Assembly: GCF_004348345.1 (NCBI RefSeq)
Contig: NZ_SMJZ01000004.1
Location: 41,604-105,603, forward strand
Length of the DNA stretch: 64,000 nt
Origin: Nonomuraea longispora
GTDB taxonomy: Bacteria > Actinomycetota > Actinomycetes > Streptosporangiales > Streptosporangiaceae
Direction: 5' to 3'
In this document: positions 34,659 through 43,399 of the stretch, piece after piece
Numbering within the stretch: position 1 is the stretch's first letter
Layout of the letters: each line of letters begins with the position of its first letter
The notes under the pieces: model-generated
The model's input: only the letters and a program-made list of their open reading frames with translations
Database searches by the model: none
What the model was told of the DNA's origin: nothing
Made by a program: the position numbers and the translations under genes

Positions 34659-37006
34659 CGCTCCTCCTCGATGAGCACAGTGCGGGGCACCGGGGTGAGG
34701 GTGACCGAGCGCAGTTCCAGGACGGAGCCGCCGGGACAGGCGGTGGGCCGTACCAGGGGGGAGATGAAGACGGGGGCGTCCTCGCTCAGCGGCAGCAGCC
34801 TCAACTCGATTCCGTGCTCCAGGAACTCCTCGCGGAAGCGGCGCAGCCCGATCTCCCAGGCCGGGCCGTACCAGAACTGGTCGGCCACCAGGCGGCCGCC
34901 GATGTAGGCGCGGCCCACATCGCCGATCCAGTCCAACCGCAGCAGCACCTCCTCCTCATCCGTGAAAACCTCTCGAGGAATGGTGATGCGGTACACGGCG
35001 GCCTGATCGAAGTCCGCGTCGGTGGGCGCGGAGGCACGTCCGGACGCAGGATCGATCACCGGTCGCCGTACCGGACCAGCCTGCTTGACCTCCTCCACCT
35101 TCGCATCGAGCACCCGACCGGCAGAGGCAGGCGCCGGCAGCAGGCCGAACACGCCATCGGTCCGGGTCGCGGAGGCAGGAGCGGGGAAGACCCGTACGTC
35201 CGAGGAGCCCTGGCCGTAGACCACCAGGCGGCTTTCCTCGATCACTACAGGCCGCTCGCTCAGCACCAGCCGGTGAGCCCCCCAAAGCTGTCCCATGGCT
35301 GCGGTCAGGGCGCGGGCGGCGTCCAGTACCAGGACTGCCGCACGGGCGCCGGATGCGTCGCGCATCCGCATCAGGCATCCGGGGCCCGGCGCGAGATCAG
35401 TGATCAGGAGACGGTCGCCATCGTGCTCCACCGTCGCGGGCCCCTCGACGTCGGTGACGGTGGCGGCATCGAAGACGAGCTCCACCGGGATGTCGGCGCT
35501 CTGGCAGAAGACGTGTACCGGCTCGCCGGCGTCCAGCACCCCCATGGGCTGTGCGGTAGCGCTCAGCAGCATGCTGCCGCCGACCGGGCGAGCGAGCGGC
35601 CAGACGAAATACGCCCCAGATGGCACCGTCACCGGCTGACGCGGTACGACGAGTTCGCGACCGTCCAGCTCAACCGTGAACTGCACCTCCTCGTGGGCGG
35701 GGAGTGTCTCGACCGGTTGGTGGTTGTTCACGAACAAGAATCCCGAACGGCCGTCGGAGCGTACGCACCAGCGCAGCGTCTTGCGGTCGGAGGTGTCGTC
35801 GGGGGCGTCCGGCGGCATCACCAGCGCCATGGTGGCCAGGTCCGGTCCGTCGCAGGCCAACCACAGATGCTGCAGCCGCAGATGGTGGAAGGAGTCGCGG
35901 AACTGACCGTACTCGCCGATTGGTGCCTGGAAGTCGTAGTTGATCACCGGGCAGTCGTTGGGGTAGCCGGTGGCGTGCGACTCCTGAAGCGTGGACAGCG
36001 CGCCGATCTTCTGGGACGCCCCGTGGTACATGTAGTAGCCCTGCCATACCGACCCGCTGCCCAGCTTCACCAGCCCCAGCGCGACGATGTCGGGGGCCTC
36101 GATGATCGGCCGGCGGTGGTAGGAGGTGTACATTCCGCTGCCCAGCTCGCAGGTGGCGAACGGATAGCGGGCCAGGTGACGCTCGTCCGAGCCGGTCACC
36201 TCGGTGGTGCGCAGGTCCGCGCCGATGGAGTCGTCGTCCCGGCCAGGGCCGAAGAAGTAGTGGGCGCGGCTCTGCTGCGGCCATCCGTCATGGGCGGTGT
36301 CCCACGCGGCCTCCGGGTACCCGCCGAACAACGGGATCACCTCGTCCGGAGGCAACTGCGCGCGCCCCCACCCGGTGGCCGTCCACAGCGGCGCGTCGAT
36401 GCCCGCGGCCTGGGCGATGCGCTTCAGCGTGACGAGATGGTCCGGCTGGTCGTACAGTTCGTTCTCCACCTGCACCGCCACCACGGGACCGCCATGTTTG
36501 CGGGTCAGGCCGGCGAGCTGGCTGCCGATCTGCTCGAACAGCGGCCGGACCAGCTCAATGTAGCGGGGATCGTCGGTCCGCGGCACGCAGCCAGCCTCCA
36601 GCACCCAGTCCGGGAAACCGCCGTTGCGCGACTCCCCGTGCCCCCACGGCCCGATCCGCACCACCACATCGAGCCCCAGTTCGGCACAGGTGGTCACGAA
36701 ACGGCGCAGGTCGCGGTCGCCGCTCCAGTCGAAAACGCCGCGCCGCTCCTCGTGCAGGTTCCAGAAGACGTAGGTGGCGACGACGGTCACCCCACCCGCT
36801 CGCACCTTCAGCAGCTCTTCCCGCCACTCGGCCGCCGGGTAGCGGCCGTAGTGGAACTCGCCCATGATCGGAAACCACGGTTCTCCCCTCCGGCTCAAGT
36901 ACCGGGAGTTCACGGTGATCGCGTCGGGCACGTGGGGCAGATCACCCAGCCGCAGATGGCCCTCCACAGGCAGGGGAATCTGGCTCGGGATGGCGAGTCG
37001 TCGCAC
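34655..37006 (-). CDS. beta-galactosidase, glycoside hydrolase family 35
   Basis: A 783-residue GH35 enzyme without signal peptide: barrel start LSRRGEPWFPIMGEFHYGRY, GGVTVVATYVFWNLHEERRG, DVVVRIGPWGHGESRNGG (about 125), acid/base Glu in VVAVQVENELYDQ (about 180) and a candidate nucleophile Glu in FATCELGSGMY (about 280), followed by C-terminal beta-sandwich domains (about 380-783). GTG 37006 follows GGAAAGG. It should release galactose from imported beta-galactosides in the cytoplasm, feeding the galactose-to-galactonate route; the downstream aldolase gene is broken. Confidence 0.94.
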   Translation of the reverse strand: MRRLAIPSQIPLPVEGHLRLGDLPHVPDAITVNSRYLSRRGEPWFPIMGEFHYGRYPAAEWREELLKVRAGGVTVVATYVFWNLHEERRGVFDWSGDRDLRRFVTTCAELGLDVVVRIGPWGHGESRNGGFPDWVLEAGCVPRTDDPRYIELVRPLFEQIGSQLAGLTRKHGGPVVAVQVENELYDQPDHLVTLKRIAQAAGIDAPLWTATGWGRAQLPPDEVIPLFGGYPEAAWDTAHDGWPQQSRAHYFFGPGRDDDSIGADLRTTEVTGSDERHLARYPFATCELGSGMYTSYHRRPIIEAPDIVALGLVKLGSGSVWQGYYMYHGASQKIGALSTLQESHATGYPNDCPVINYDFQAPIGEYGQFRDSFHHLRLQHLWLACDGPDLATMALVMPPDAPDDTSDRKTLRWCVRSDGRSGFLFVNNHQPVETLPAHEEVQFTVELDGRELVVPRQPVTVPSGAYFVWPLARPVGGSMLLSATAQPMGVLDAGEPVHVFCQSADIPVELVFDAATVTDVEGPATVEHDGDRLLITDLAPGPGCLMRMRDASGARAAVLVLDAARALTAAMGQLWGAHRLVLSERPVVIEESRLVVYGQGSSDVRVFPAPASATRTDGVFGLLPAPASAGRVLDAKVEEVKQAGPVRRPVIDPASGRASAPTDADFDQAAVYRITIPREVFTDEEEVLLRLDWIGDVGRAYIGGRLVADQFWYGPAWEIGLRRFREEFLEHGIELRLLPLSEDAPVFISPLVRPTACPGGSVLELRSVTLTPVPRTVLIEEER

Positions 37007-37159
37007 AGCTGCACCTTTCCTTCAGGCCACACAGTGGGTGCACAGTACTATGACTATGAAAAAAAATACTACTAGTCGTGTGGCTGGTGGCCGGTGCCGG
37101 GGTGGTCCGCAGAGTGGAACGGCCGGGCCCGTGGTACTGGTCAGGTGTGCGGCGCTGCC

Positions 37160-37268
37160 TGACGCAGGCCCGATGAAGTCAGCAACCGCACGAACGTCAC
37201 GTTGCGGTCCCCGGTGCGGCCCACCATCCGCGCCTCGACCACGCCGGCTCCATGCTGACGATCTTCAT
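37160..37268 (-). pseudogene. second dgoD-like (enolase superfamily) N-terminal remnant
   Basis: From ATG 37268 the minus strand reads MKIVSMEPA, then with one frameshift VVEARMVGRTGDRNVTFVRL, the N-terminal capping strand of mandelate racemase-like enzymes, before stopping. The 37 bases around its start match the dgoD start (28174-28210) at 32 positions, including untranslated leader, so the two genes share ancestry beyond coding sequence. Confidence 0.6.
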
Positions 37269-37284
37269 GAGGTCCCGTTCTAGG

Positions 37285-37433
37285 ACCGCCGGGTCGGAGC
37301 AGAGGGCGTAGGTCTCGGGGACCGGGACGCCGGTGGCGGCGAGCGCGGTCATCACCGTGTACTCGCGGCGCATGTCGTGCGCGGTGTGCTGCACGTGTCC
37401 CAGCGGAGGGCACCGCACGATCCACCACGACAC
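37285..37433 (-). pseudogene. aminoglycoside-phosphotransferase-family remnant
   Basis: The minus strand reads WWIVRCPPLGHVQHTAHDMR then REYTVMTALAATGVPVPETY and ALCSDPAVL. This is the N-lobe of APH-type kinases next to acyl-CoA dehydrogenases ('W.VRRPP.GH...AHDM.REY.V..AL..T.VPVP....LC.D'). No catalytic loop (HGD..N) follows. Confidence 0.5.
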
Positions 37434-37449
37434 GTCGTCGGTGACCTCG

Positions 37450-37626
37450 TATGTCAGGTTCGACCGCCTGGGAGACCTCGATCTGGGTCACGAGCTCGGC
37501 GAGGACTCGCGGATCGCCCTCCTGGACATCGACACGTCCGGCGTCGAGGAGCTGGCGGGCGAGCTGGGGGCTGGAGCGCTCGCGGTCCAAGTGGACCTGT
37601 CCCAGGACGAGTCCCTCGTCCGATGA
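37450..37626 (+). pseudogene. short-chain dehydrogenase remnant
   Basis: The plus strand reads LGEDSRIALLDIDTSGVEEL then AGELGAGALAVQVDLSQDES, the second strand and acidic Asp of an NAD-binding SDR Rossmann fold. The upstream glycine motif and the catalytic Tyr-Lys are missing. Confidence 0.5.
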
Positions 37627-37800
37627 TCACAGCGTGGAAGGCCGCCCACCCTTCGGTCAGCGGCCACCAGGGCAAATACCAGATGCGCGAGATCGTTAAC
37701 GCGCTGCTGTACTCGCACCGCCCTGGCCGATCAGGGCTTCAAGAGCAGCGTGGGCGCCCATTGGGAGCTTCGTGGGCGCGGCGTCGTCCGAGCCAAGCGA
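37623..37800 (+). pseudogene. IS5-family transposase remnant
   Basis: Codons beginning at 37623 read ITAWKAAHPSVSGHQGKYQM then REIVNALLYSHRPG, the N-terminal domain of IS5-type transposases ('..W....P.....G....RE.VNALLY..RTG'). About 35 bases later another frame gives ADQGFKSSVGAHWEL, resembling a late transposase block. The DDE core is deleted. Sequence from 37801 to 37973 holds no gene; a short inverted repeat (CAGCCT-N5-AGGCTG, 37926-37942) precedes the MFS gene. Confidence 0.5.
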
Positions 37801-37973
37801 CCGCAGGAACTCCTGCGTGTCGCGCCGCATACAGGCCGGTCGGCGCTTTGGGGGATTGTGGTACGTTCTTGATCGTAAGGTGCAGCGCTTCTTGGTGAGC
37901 GTGTCGGGACATCCGGCCAGCACGACAGCCTCAGTAAGGCTGTCTGGTCTCTCAGCGGAGAGCGTGCTTCGCC

Positions 37974-39359
37974 GTGTCCAAAATCTTTTCCCCGCGTGCA
38001 TGGGCAGTCTTCTTGCTCGTGGTCGCCGCCGATGTGCTCGACTTGCTCAGCACCACGGTGACGAATGTGGCGGCCCCCACCATCGTGAGGGAACTCGGCG
38101 CCTCATCGTCCCTGGTTCCCTGGCTCGGCGCGAGCTACACGCTCGCGATGGGCTCCCTGATGATTGTCGGCGGCCGACTGGGAGACCGGTTCGGTTGCCG
38201 ACGGCTGTTCCTCATCGGGTTGGCCGGATTCACCCTGTGCTCACTCACGGCCGCCGTGGCCACCACGTCGTTCGTCCTCGTGGCTTCCCGTACCGGCCAG
38301 GGCGTGTTCGGCGGCCTGCTGATCCCTCAGGGATTCATTCTGCTGATGCGGGTGATCCCCCGTGAGTCGATGGGCACGGTGTTCGGCCTGTTCGGCCCCT
38401 TGATCGCGGTGTCTTCGATCAGCGGGCCCGTGGTCGCCGGACTGCTGATCGAGGCCGATCCGTTCGGCCTGTCCTGGCGATCGGTCTTCCTCCTCGACGT
38501 TCTGCTCGGCGTCCTGATACTCGTGGTGGGTCGGAAGGCGATCCCGCCCTTCGACAGCGACGCCTCGATCCGTATCCGTCCTGGTGCGGCCTTGACCCTG
38601 ATGGCGGGCCTCGGACTGCTGCTCGCCGGACTGATCGATGGCGGCGCAAGCGAGTGGACGGACCGCGCCGTCACCGCGACTACGGCCGGCACCGTCGTGC
38701 TGGCCGCGTTCGGATGGCAGCAGGCGCGCACCAGGCGCCCCCTGCTGGAACGATCACTGTTCACCAACCGCGGCTTCGTGGCCGGTCTGGTCTTCGGCGC
38801 GCTGTTCTTCAGCACCGTCACGGGCACCATGTACGTGACGACGCTCTACCTGCAGCAACGTCTGAGCCTGAGCCCGTTCCACGCCGCCCTGGTCACCGCA
38901 CCGGTATCCGTCGGGATCATCGCCGCCTCCTTCACGGCCAGAAGCCGCGTCGTCTCCCACGGTCGCGGTGTGATTTCGATCGGCGTGCTGCTGTTCGCCT
39001 TGGGCATCATTGGCATGACCATCGTGATTGGCGTAGAGCGCCACCCGGTGCCGCTGATCTCCGTTCCCCTGTTCGTGGCCGGGCTCGGTATGGGCTGTTG
39101 CTTTGGTGCGGTGTTCGCGGTCGCCCTTGGCGATGTGAATCCCGCCCAGGCCGGCAGCGCCAGCGGAGTCCTCAACGCGGTGCAGCAGATCGTCAACGCA
39201 GCCGGCTCCGCCGTCGTGTCGACCGTCTACCTCGCCACCGCCACGCCGAGCGGTCCGTCCAGCGGCGTTCTGCCGTGCCTACTGCTCACCTTGGCTATCA
39301 CCGTGGCCTGTGCGATGAGCATCCCGCTTCTTCCCCGCCGCGGTGCCCACCTCCACTGA
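37974..39359 (+). CDS. MFS transporter (DHA2-like)
   Basis: A 461-residue transporter with about 14 membrane spans: helix 1 AVFLLVVAADVLDLLSTTVT (LD and TTVTNVAAPTI replacing the usual DTTIVNVALP), motif A GGRLGDRFGCRRLFLIG (about 62), motif B ASRTGQGVFGGLLIPQGF (about 105), and a late GMGCCFGAVFAVALGDV. The start is GTG 37974; the nearest GGAG is rather far. Expected to export a small molecule. The NmrA-like gene 100 bp downstream on the same strand may be co-transcribed. Confidence 0.93.
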   Translation: MSKIFSPRAWAVFLLVVAADVLDLLSTTVTNVAAPTIVRELGASSSLVPWLGASYTLAMGSLMIVGGRLGDRFGCRRLFLIGLAGFTLCSLTAAVATTSFVLVASRTGQGVFGGLLIPQGFILLMRVIPRESMGTVFGLFGPLIAVSSISGPVVAGLLIEADPFGLSWRSVFLLDVLLGVLILVVGRKAIPPFDSDASIRIRPGAALTLMAGLGLLLAGLIDGGASEWTDRAVTATTAGTVVLAAFGWQQARTRRPLLERSLFTNRGFVAGLVFGALFFSTVTGTMYVTTLYLQQRLSLSPFHAALVTAPVSVGIIAASFTARSRVVSHGRGVISIGVLLFALGIIGMTIVIGVERHPVPLISVPLFVAGLGMGCCFGAVFAVALGDVNPAQAGSASGVLNAVQQIVNAAGSAVVSTVYLATATPSGPSSGVLPCLLLTLAITVACAMSIPLLPRRGAHLH

Positions 39360-39459
39360 GCCTCACACGGCGCTGAAAGGCCAACGCCGGACCGGGGGTC
39401 CTCCCCATGCCTCCCTCGGCCGATCCGAACCCCATCCATACCATCCCAAGGAGTTTTCC

Positions 39460-40296
39460 ATGATTCTTGTCACCGGAGGCCGCGGCGCGGTCGCCACCCA
39501 GCTGCTCACCCTGCTGCAGCGGGCCGGTCACCCCGTGCGCGTCGCCTCCAGCAACCCCGGCGAACTCCACGTCCCCGAGGGCGCCGCAGCCGTCACCTGC
39601 AACCTCAGGAACCCGGTCACCTTCCCGGCCGCTCTCTGCGGGGTCAGCGAGGTCTTCTTGTACGCCGAGGCGTCGCACATCGCCGAGTTCATCGACGCCG
39701 CCGCTACAGCGGGCGTCGAGCACGTGGTCCTGCTGTCTTCCGCCGGCGTCCTGGAACCCAACGCGGCCGACGACCCGCTGGCCAAATCTCATCTCGACGT
39801 CGAGACCGCCCTGCTGAGCTCGCCGCTCACCACCACGTTCCTGCGCCCCGGCTCCTTCGCCGCCAACGCGGGAGCCTGGGCCTGGCCGATCAAGGCCGGC
39901 CGCCCGGTGAGCCTGCCCTACCCGGGCTCCTACACTGACCCCATCGACGAACGGGACATCGCCGAGGCGGCCTTCACGGTGCTCACCGACCCACGCCACC
40001 AAGGGCGGCACCTCCACCTGACCGGCCCGCAAACCCTTACCTTCAGCGAACAGATCGACCAACTCTCCGAGACCATCGGCCGGTCGATCATCGTCAACCA
40101 CGTCACCCGCGAGGCATGGAAGCAGGAAATGGCCCATTACATTCCTGGGCCCTACGCGGACGCCCTGCTCGACTGCTGGCACGCCTATGACGGCCGCCCG
40201 GTGCCTCTCACCGATACCGTCGAACAAGTCACCGGCCACCCTGCGCGCACGTTCGCCACCTGGGCCCGGGACCACGCCAGCGACTTCGTCGAGTAA
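39460..40296 (+). CDS. NAD(P)-binding NmrA-family protein
   Basis: A 278-residue atypical SDR: nucleotide motif ILVTGGRGAVATQLLTLLQR at the N-terminus, AAAVTCNLRNPVTFPAALCG, VEHVVLLSSAGV (about 88), LRPGSFAANAGAWAWPIKAG (about 130) and DPIDERDIAEAAFTVL (about 165). Members are NAD(P)H sensors or quinone/aldehyde reductases. AAGGAG lies seven bases before ATG 39460; earlier in-frame starts lack one. It follows the MFS gene on the same strand. Confidence 0.93.
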   Translation: MILVTGGRGAVATQLLTLLQRAGHPVRVASSNPGELHVPEGAAAVTCNLRNPVTFPAALCGVSEVFLYAEASHIAEFIDAAATAGVEHVVLLSSAGVLEPNAADDPLAKSHLDVETALLSSPLTTTFLRPGSFAANAGAWAWPIKAGRPVSLPYPGSYTDPIDERDIAEAAFTVLTDPRHQGRHLHLTGPQTLTFSEQIDQLSETIGRSIIVNHVTREAWKQEMAHYIPGPYADALLDCWHAYDGRPVPLTDTVEQVTGHPARTFATWARDHASDFVE

Positions 40297-40363
40297 CCTC
40301 CAGCAGCACGCCCGCTCCCTGCGAGCCGATCATGCGGCCGCGGGTACCGCCACTCCAGCCGGC

Positions 40364-40413
40364 GGGTACACGCGAGAAGCGTTGACTTGGGCTAACGCCT
40401 CTCGCGTGTACCC
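40364..40413. repeat. 20-bp inverted repeat (stem-loop) after the NmrA gene
   Basis: GGGTACACGCGAGAAGCGTT (40364-40383) pairs with 40394-40413 at 19 of 20 positions around a 10-base loop. It begins 68 bp after the NmrA stop and could be its terminator, though the stem is unusually long and has no U-tract. Confidence 0.65.
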
Positions 40414-41053
40414 GGCTTTCACGACAGGCATAGTTGACGGCCGAGGCCCGGCAGCGACGAACGTGACCGCAGGGCCGGACCTCCGGCACGGTGATGGTGG
40501 AACCGCCGCGCGTTCGGCCGCCTGGCCTTCGCCGCCGCAGCCCTCACCACGCCCAGCACCGGTGGCCTGGGACACAGAGACCAGCGTGCGCCAGTTCCGC
40601 CACCGCGTACGCCGCGAGCTTCGCATGCCCGCATAGAGCCACGGCCACGCCCGCAAACACGTCTCCGACTCCTCGGGCCGGAAGGACCATGCGTCCATGA
40701 GCGAAGGCAAGCGACTGCGACGGCAGGCATGGTCGCGCTCGACCGCGTCACACCGGACGGCGGAGCATCGGGCTTGGCACCAGTCGTGTACGGCGTGGAT
40801 GTCGATCAGGTCGCGGCACTGCCGGAACAGCTCCGAGACCGTCAGGGTGTCGCCGGGTGTGCGGCGGCTGCGACCTTGGCGAAGGCTGGCCGCTCCAGGG
40901 CGGGACCTTGGAGGTGGTCGCCGGGTGGGGTCCCCGCGAGTCCGCGCCTTGACCGGTATAACCTGGGGATGTCCGGCAGGTTGGTGCCGCCAGGACCGCG
41001 CGGCGATGCCTTCGGCCGATCCAGGAGGAGCGCGGTCGGAAGAGGTAATCGTT
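40414..41053. other. stretch without supportable gene
   Basis: All six frames here contain only Arg/Pro/Ala-rich shadow-type translations without recognisable domains, no clear ribosome binding site upstream of a long frame, and no RNA gene that I can see. It ends at the PepSY lipoprotein start. Confidence 0.5.
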
Positions 41054-41683
41054 ATGGCCGTTCCTCGCAGCCTCGCCCGCCCCGGTGGCCGCAGGGCCGC
41101 GGCCGCGGCGCTGTTCCTGCCCACCGCCCTGACGCTGTCCGCCTGCACCGGCGACAGAGCGGCCGCGCCGGACGACTCGCCGACGCCCGCAGAGACGGCG
41201 CAGGCGGAGACGACGTCGCCTACTGCGACCGCCGAGAGCTCTCCTGGGGAGGAGGCGCCCGGTGCGACGGTGACGCTCCAGGATGCCGAGCGGACCGCGC
41301 TGGACGCGGTCGGTGAGGGGCGCGTGACGTGGTCCGGTCCGGAGGACGACCGCGGTGCCGCCTGGGAGATCGAGGTGACCCGGGACGACGGCTCCGAGGT
41401 CGACGTGCTCGTCGCGGCCGACGGACGGGTCGTCAAGCAGGTCGAACGCCTGGTCAGCCCGCGGGCCACCCCCGAGGCGGAGATTCTGCCCACGCCGGCG
41501 GACCCGTCCCGCGTCACTCAGTCGGAGGCCGAGGAGATCGCGCTGGCCTGGGTCGGTGAGGGGCGCGTGACGTGGTCCGGTCCGGAGGACGACCGCGGTG
41601 CCGCCTGGGAGATCGAGGTGACCCGGGACGACGGCTCCGAGGTCGACGTGCTCGTCGCGGCCGACGGACGGGTCGTGTCTTGA
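41054..41683 (+). CDS. lipoprotein with two identical PepSY domains
   Basis: A 209-residue lipoprotein: signal peptide (SLARPGGRRAAAAALFLPTA) ending in lipobox LTLSAC (Cys about 33), a Thr/Glu/Ala-rich linker, then two PepSY-like domains (about 75-127 and 155-208) whose cores (GEGRVTWSGPEDDRGAAWEI and VTRDDGSEVDVLVAADGRVV) are identical. ATG 41054 has GAGG about eight bases upstream. PepSY domains inhibit peptidases or sense the envelope environment; here the protein would be extracellular and membrane-anchored. It stands alone between degenerate regions. Confidence 0.9.
   Translation: MAVPRSLARPGGRRAAAAALFLPTALTLSACTGDRAAAPDDSPTPAETAQAETTSPTATAESSPGEEAPGATVTLQDAERTALDAVGEGRVTWSGPEDDRGAAWEIEVTRDDGSEVDVLVAADGRVVKQVERLVSPRATPEAEILPTPADPSRVTQSEAEEIALAWVGEGRVTWSGPEDDRGAAWEIEVTRDDGSEVDVLVAADGRVVS
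41309..41676 (+). repeat. exact ~125-bp duplication inside the PepSY gene
   Basis: Bases 41309-41433 are repeated without difference at 41552-41676, offset 243 bp (81 codons), so the frame is kept. Third-codon positions are identical too, which points to recent duplication or gene conversion, while the ~118 bases between copies encode the diverged half of each domain unit. Confidence 0.92.
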
Positions 41684-42612
41684 CGTCGCCCGCCGACGTG
41701 CCGCCTCAGGCGAGTTCCAGGTGCGGACGATTGTGCCTCCCAGCGTCACGTGCAGTTGGCCGCAACTGGGCTCGCGGGGTGGACTGCGCGCAAAGAACGA
41801 CCGCCGAAGCGTCCAGCTAAGTTGCTCGCGGGTACCGCCAGGGTTGTCCGCAGGTTCCCCAACCCCGGACTCCCCGGAAGAAAAGGATCGTCAGCGTGGG
41901 GCGCGACGCCGCGTGGCGCGGGGTGGTGGGGCGGGTCGCCGGTTCCGGGCAGCCTCCACTGATCGACGCCGCCTTGAACCGCAGGCCGCGTCCTCACGCG
42001 GGGGGCGGCGGGGGCCCGCCCGCGCGCACCGGCGTCGTCCAGGACGGTCCTGGGCGTTGCGGACGGTGCACCGAAACCGCCTGCATGATCATGCAGGCGG
42101 AATGCATAACTGGGCGTCAAACCGCCATAAACGGGCACGGTGCAAGGGGCGCACGCAGTGCCGTCGACAGCCCCTCGGGCCCTCGGTCTCCTTCCAGCCC
42201 GCCGTCTCCAGCATGGCGACGCTGTCCATGCCTCCAGGGAGTTGCCCCCACGAGAGTCCCTCAGGCGGAGCAAAGGATCAGGGGGGTAAGGATGCGCCGT
42301 TCCCACTTGCCGACGACCACGCCATCGATGACCTTCTTCTTGCGCCGGAACATCATGCGGGTCCTCCAGCGTGGTCAGCGTCGAACGATCGATCGGTTCC
42401 TCGCCGGATACGGCGGCCCCGTCCGGCCGCTCTGCGGGTACTACCTGCACCGTGACGGTGGTGCCGTACACGCGGGCGGCCCCGAACAGGGTGTTGATCA
42501 CCTCGGTGGCGTGCTCGGCGCGCGAGCTGCTGAGCCGATTCCGCCATGCCCACGCGTCCTGATCCCAGTTCATGACCAGCTTGATCATCGCCACCTGGCG
42601 CTGGAACTCCGC
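41684..42612. other. degenerate stretch without supportable gene
   Basis: Long frames exist on both strands but read as high-GC shadows. The only protein-like stretch is on the minus strand from 42636 (VAMIKLVMNWDQDAWAWRNR, EHATEVINTLFGAARVYGTT), which has no family I recognise and loses coherence before 42330. A perfect 24-bp palindrome lies at 42077-42100. Confidence 0.45.
42077..42100. promoter_or_regulatory. orphan perfect 24-bp palindrome
   Basis: The 12-base half CCGCCTGCATGA is followed immediately by its exact reverse complement. With no loop it resembles a protein-binding site more than a terminator. No intact gene starts within 700 bp. Confidence 0.5.
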
Positions 42613-42738
42613 CGATCCTGATGGAGATGCTCGCACCCGAGGTGACCCTTGCCGAGGACGGCGAGCAGGTACGCGACATCTATGTCGTCAGCAACCCCGG
42701 CAAGCTCGCCTCCATCCCGGACAAATCCACGGGGTGAG
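42613..42738 (+). pseudogene. ECF sigma factor (SigJ/ECF41-type) C-terminal remnant
   Basis: The plus strand reads LMEMLAPEVTLAEDGEQVRD then IYVVSNPGKLASIPDKSTG and stops at 42736-42738. The 'G.V..IYVV.NP.KL..I' ending is characteristic of the SnoaL/NTF2-like tail of ECF41 (SigJ) sigma factors. The sigma-2 and sigma-4 regions are gone. Bases 42739-42889 hold nothing recognisable. Confidence 0.5.
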
Positions 42739-42889
42739 ATGTCACATCTCGCTCCTGGAAAGACTCAAGGGGCTGACAGGACGAGTTGATGGGAGCGATG
42801 ACATGGCGAAGGTGATCGGTGCGGGCGTTGCTACCAGTGACCGAGTCGGACGTCACACTCTGGGACGCGGATTGGCAACCGTCGTAGAG

Positions 42890-43375
42890 CTAGACCTCTT
42901 GGGCCCCCGCCAGGACCCAGGTGCCCGGTCCGGGCGCGGCTCCCGGTCCGGGCAGCACACTCACCGAGTCGGCGTCCACCGAGCCGCCGCAGTGTGGGCA
43001 GGTGACCACCGGGCTGAACGGCCGCCCGCACGAGTGCACCAGCAGCGCGGGCGGTCCGCCCGGCGGGGTGGCCCATCGGTCCCCCCATGCCATCAGGGTC
43101 ATCAGCGCGGGCACGATGTCGCGACCGGCCTCGGTCAGGTGGTACTCGTGGCGCACGGGTCGCTCCTGGTAGACGACCTTCTCCACCACACCCGCCGCAG
43201 TCAGGCGCCCCAACCGCTGGGCGAGCAGGTTGCGCGAGATGCCGAGGTCCCTGGCGAGGTCGTCGAACCTGCGCAGCCCAAGATAGAGGTCGCGCAGAAT
43301 CAGCGGCGACCACGGCTCAGCGACCACACCGGCTGCCTGGGCGATGGAGCAGTGCATCTCGGCGAAACGGTTCAT
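42890..43375 (-). CDS. HxlR-family winged-helix regulator
   Basis: A 161-residue HxlR protein: MNRFAEMHCSIAQAAGVVAE, PWSPLILRDLYLGLRRFDDL, GISRNLLAQRLGRLTAAGVV and HEYHLTEAGRDIVPALMTL form the winged helix. A C-terminal zinc-ribbon-like extension follows (LVHSCGRPF ... VTCPHCGGSVD). ATG 43375 is favoured by the family's typical start and a GAGG just upstream; the frame continues to 43453 without support. Cys9 near the N-terminus could sense oxidants or electrophiles as in other HxlR proteins. Divergent from the SnoaL-like gene it probably controls. Confidence 0.93.
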   Translation of the reverse strand: MNRFAEMHCSIAQAAGVVAEPWSPLILRDLYLGLRRFDDLARDLGISRNLLAQRLGRLTAAGVVEKVVYQERPVRHEYHLTEAGRDIVPALMTLMAWGDRWATPPGGPPALLVHSCGRPFSPVVTCPHCGGSVDADSVSVLPGPGAAPGPGTWVLAGAQEV

Positions 43376-43399
43376 AACCCTCAGCCTAGTCAGTTGCTT

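Noticed and set aside
40330..41517. Long minus-strand frame across the PepSY gene and the gap before it
   Set aside because: It is antisense to the clearly coding PepSY gene, has no domain and an Arg/Pro/Ser-rich shadow composition.
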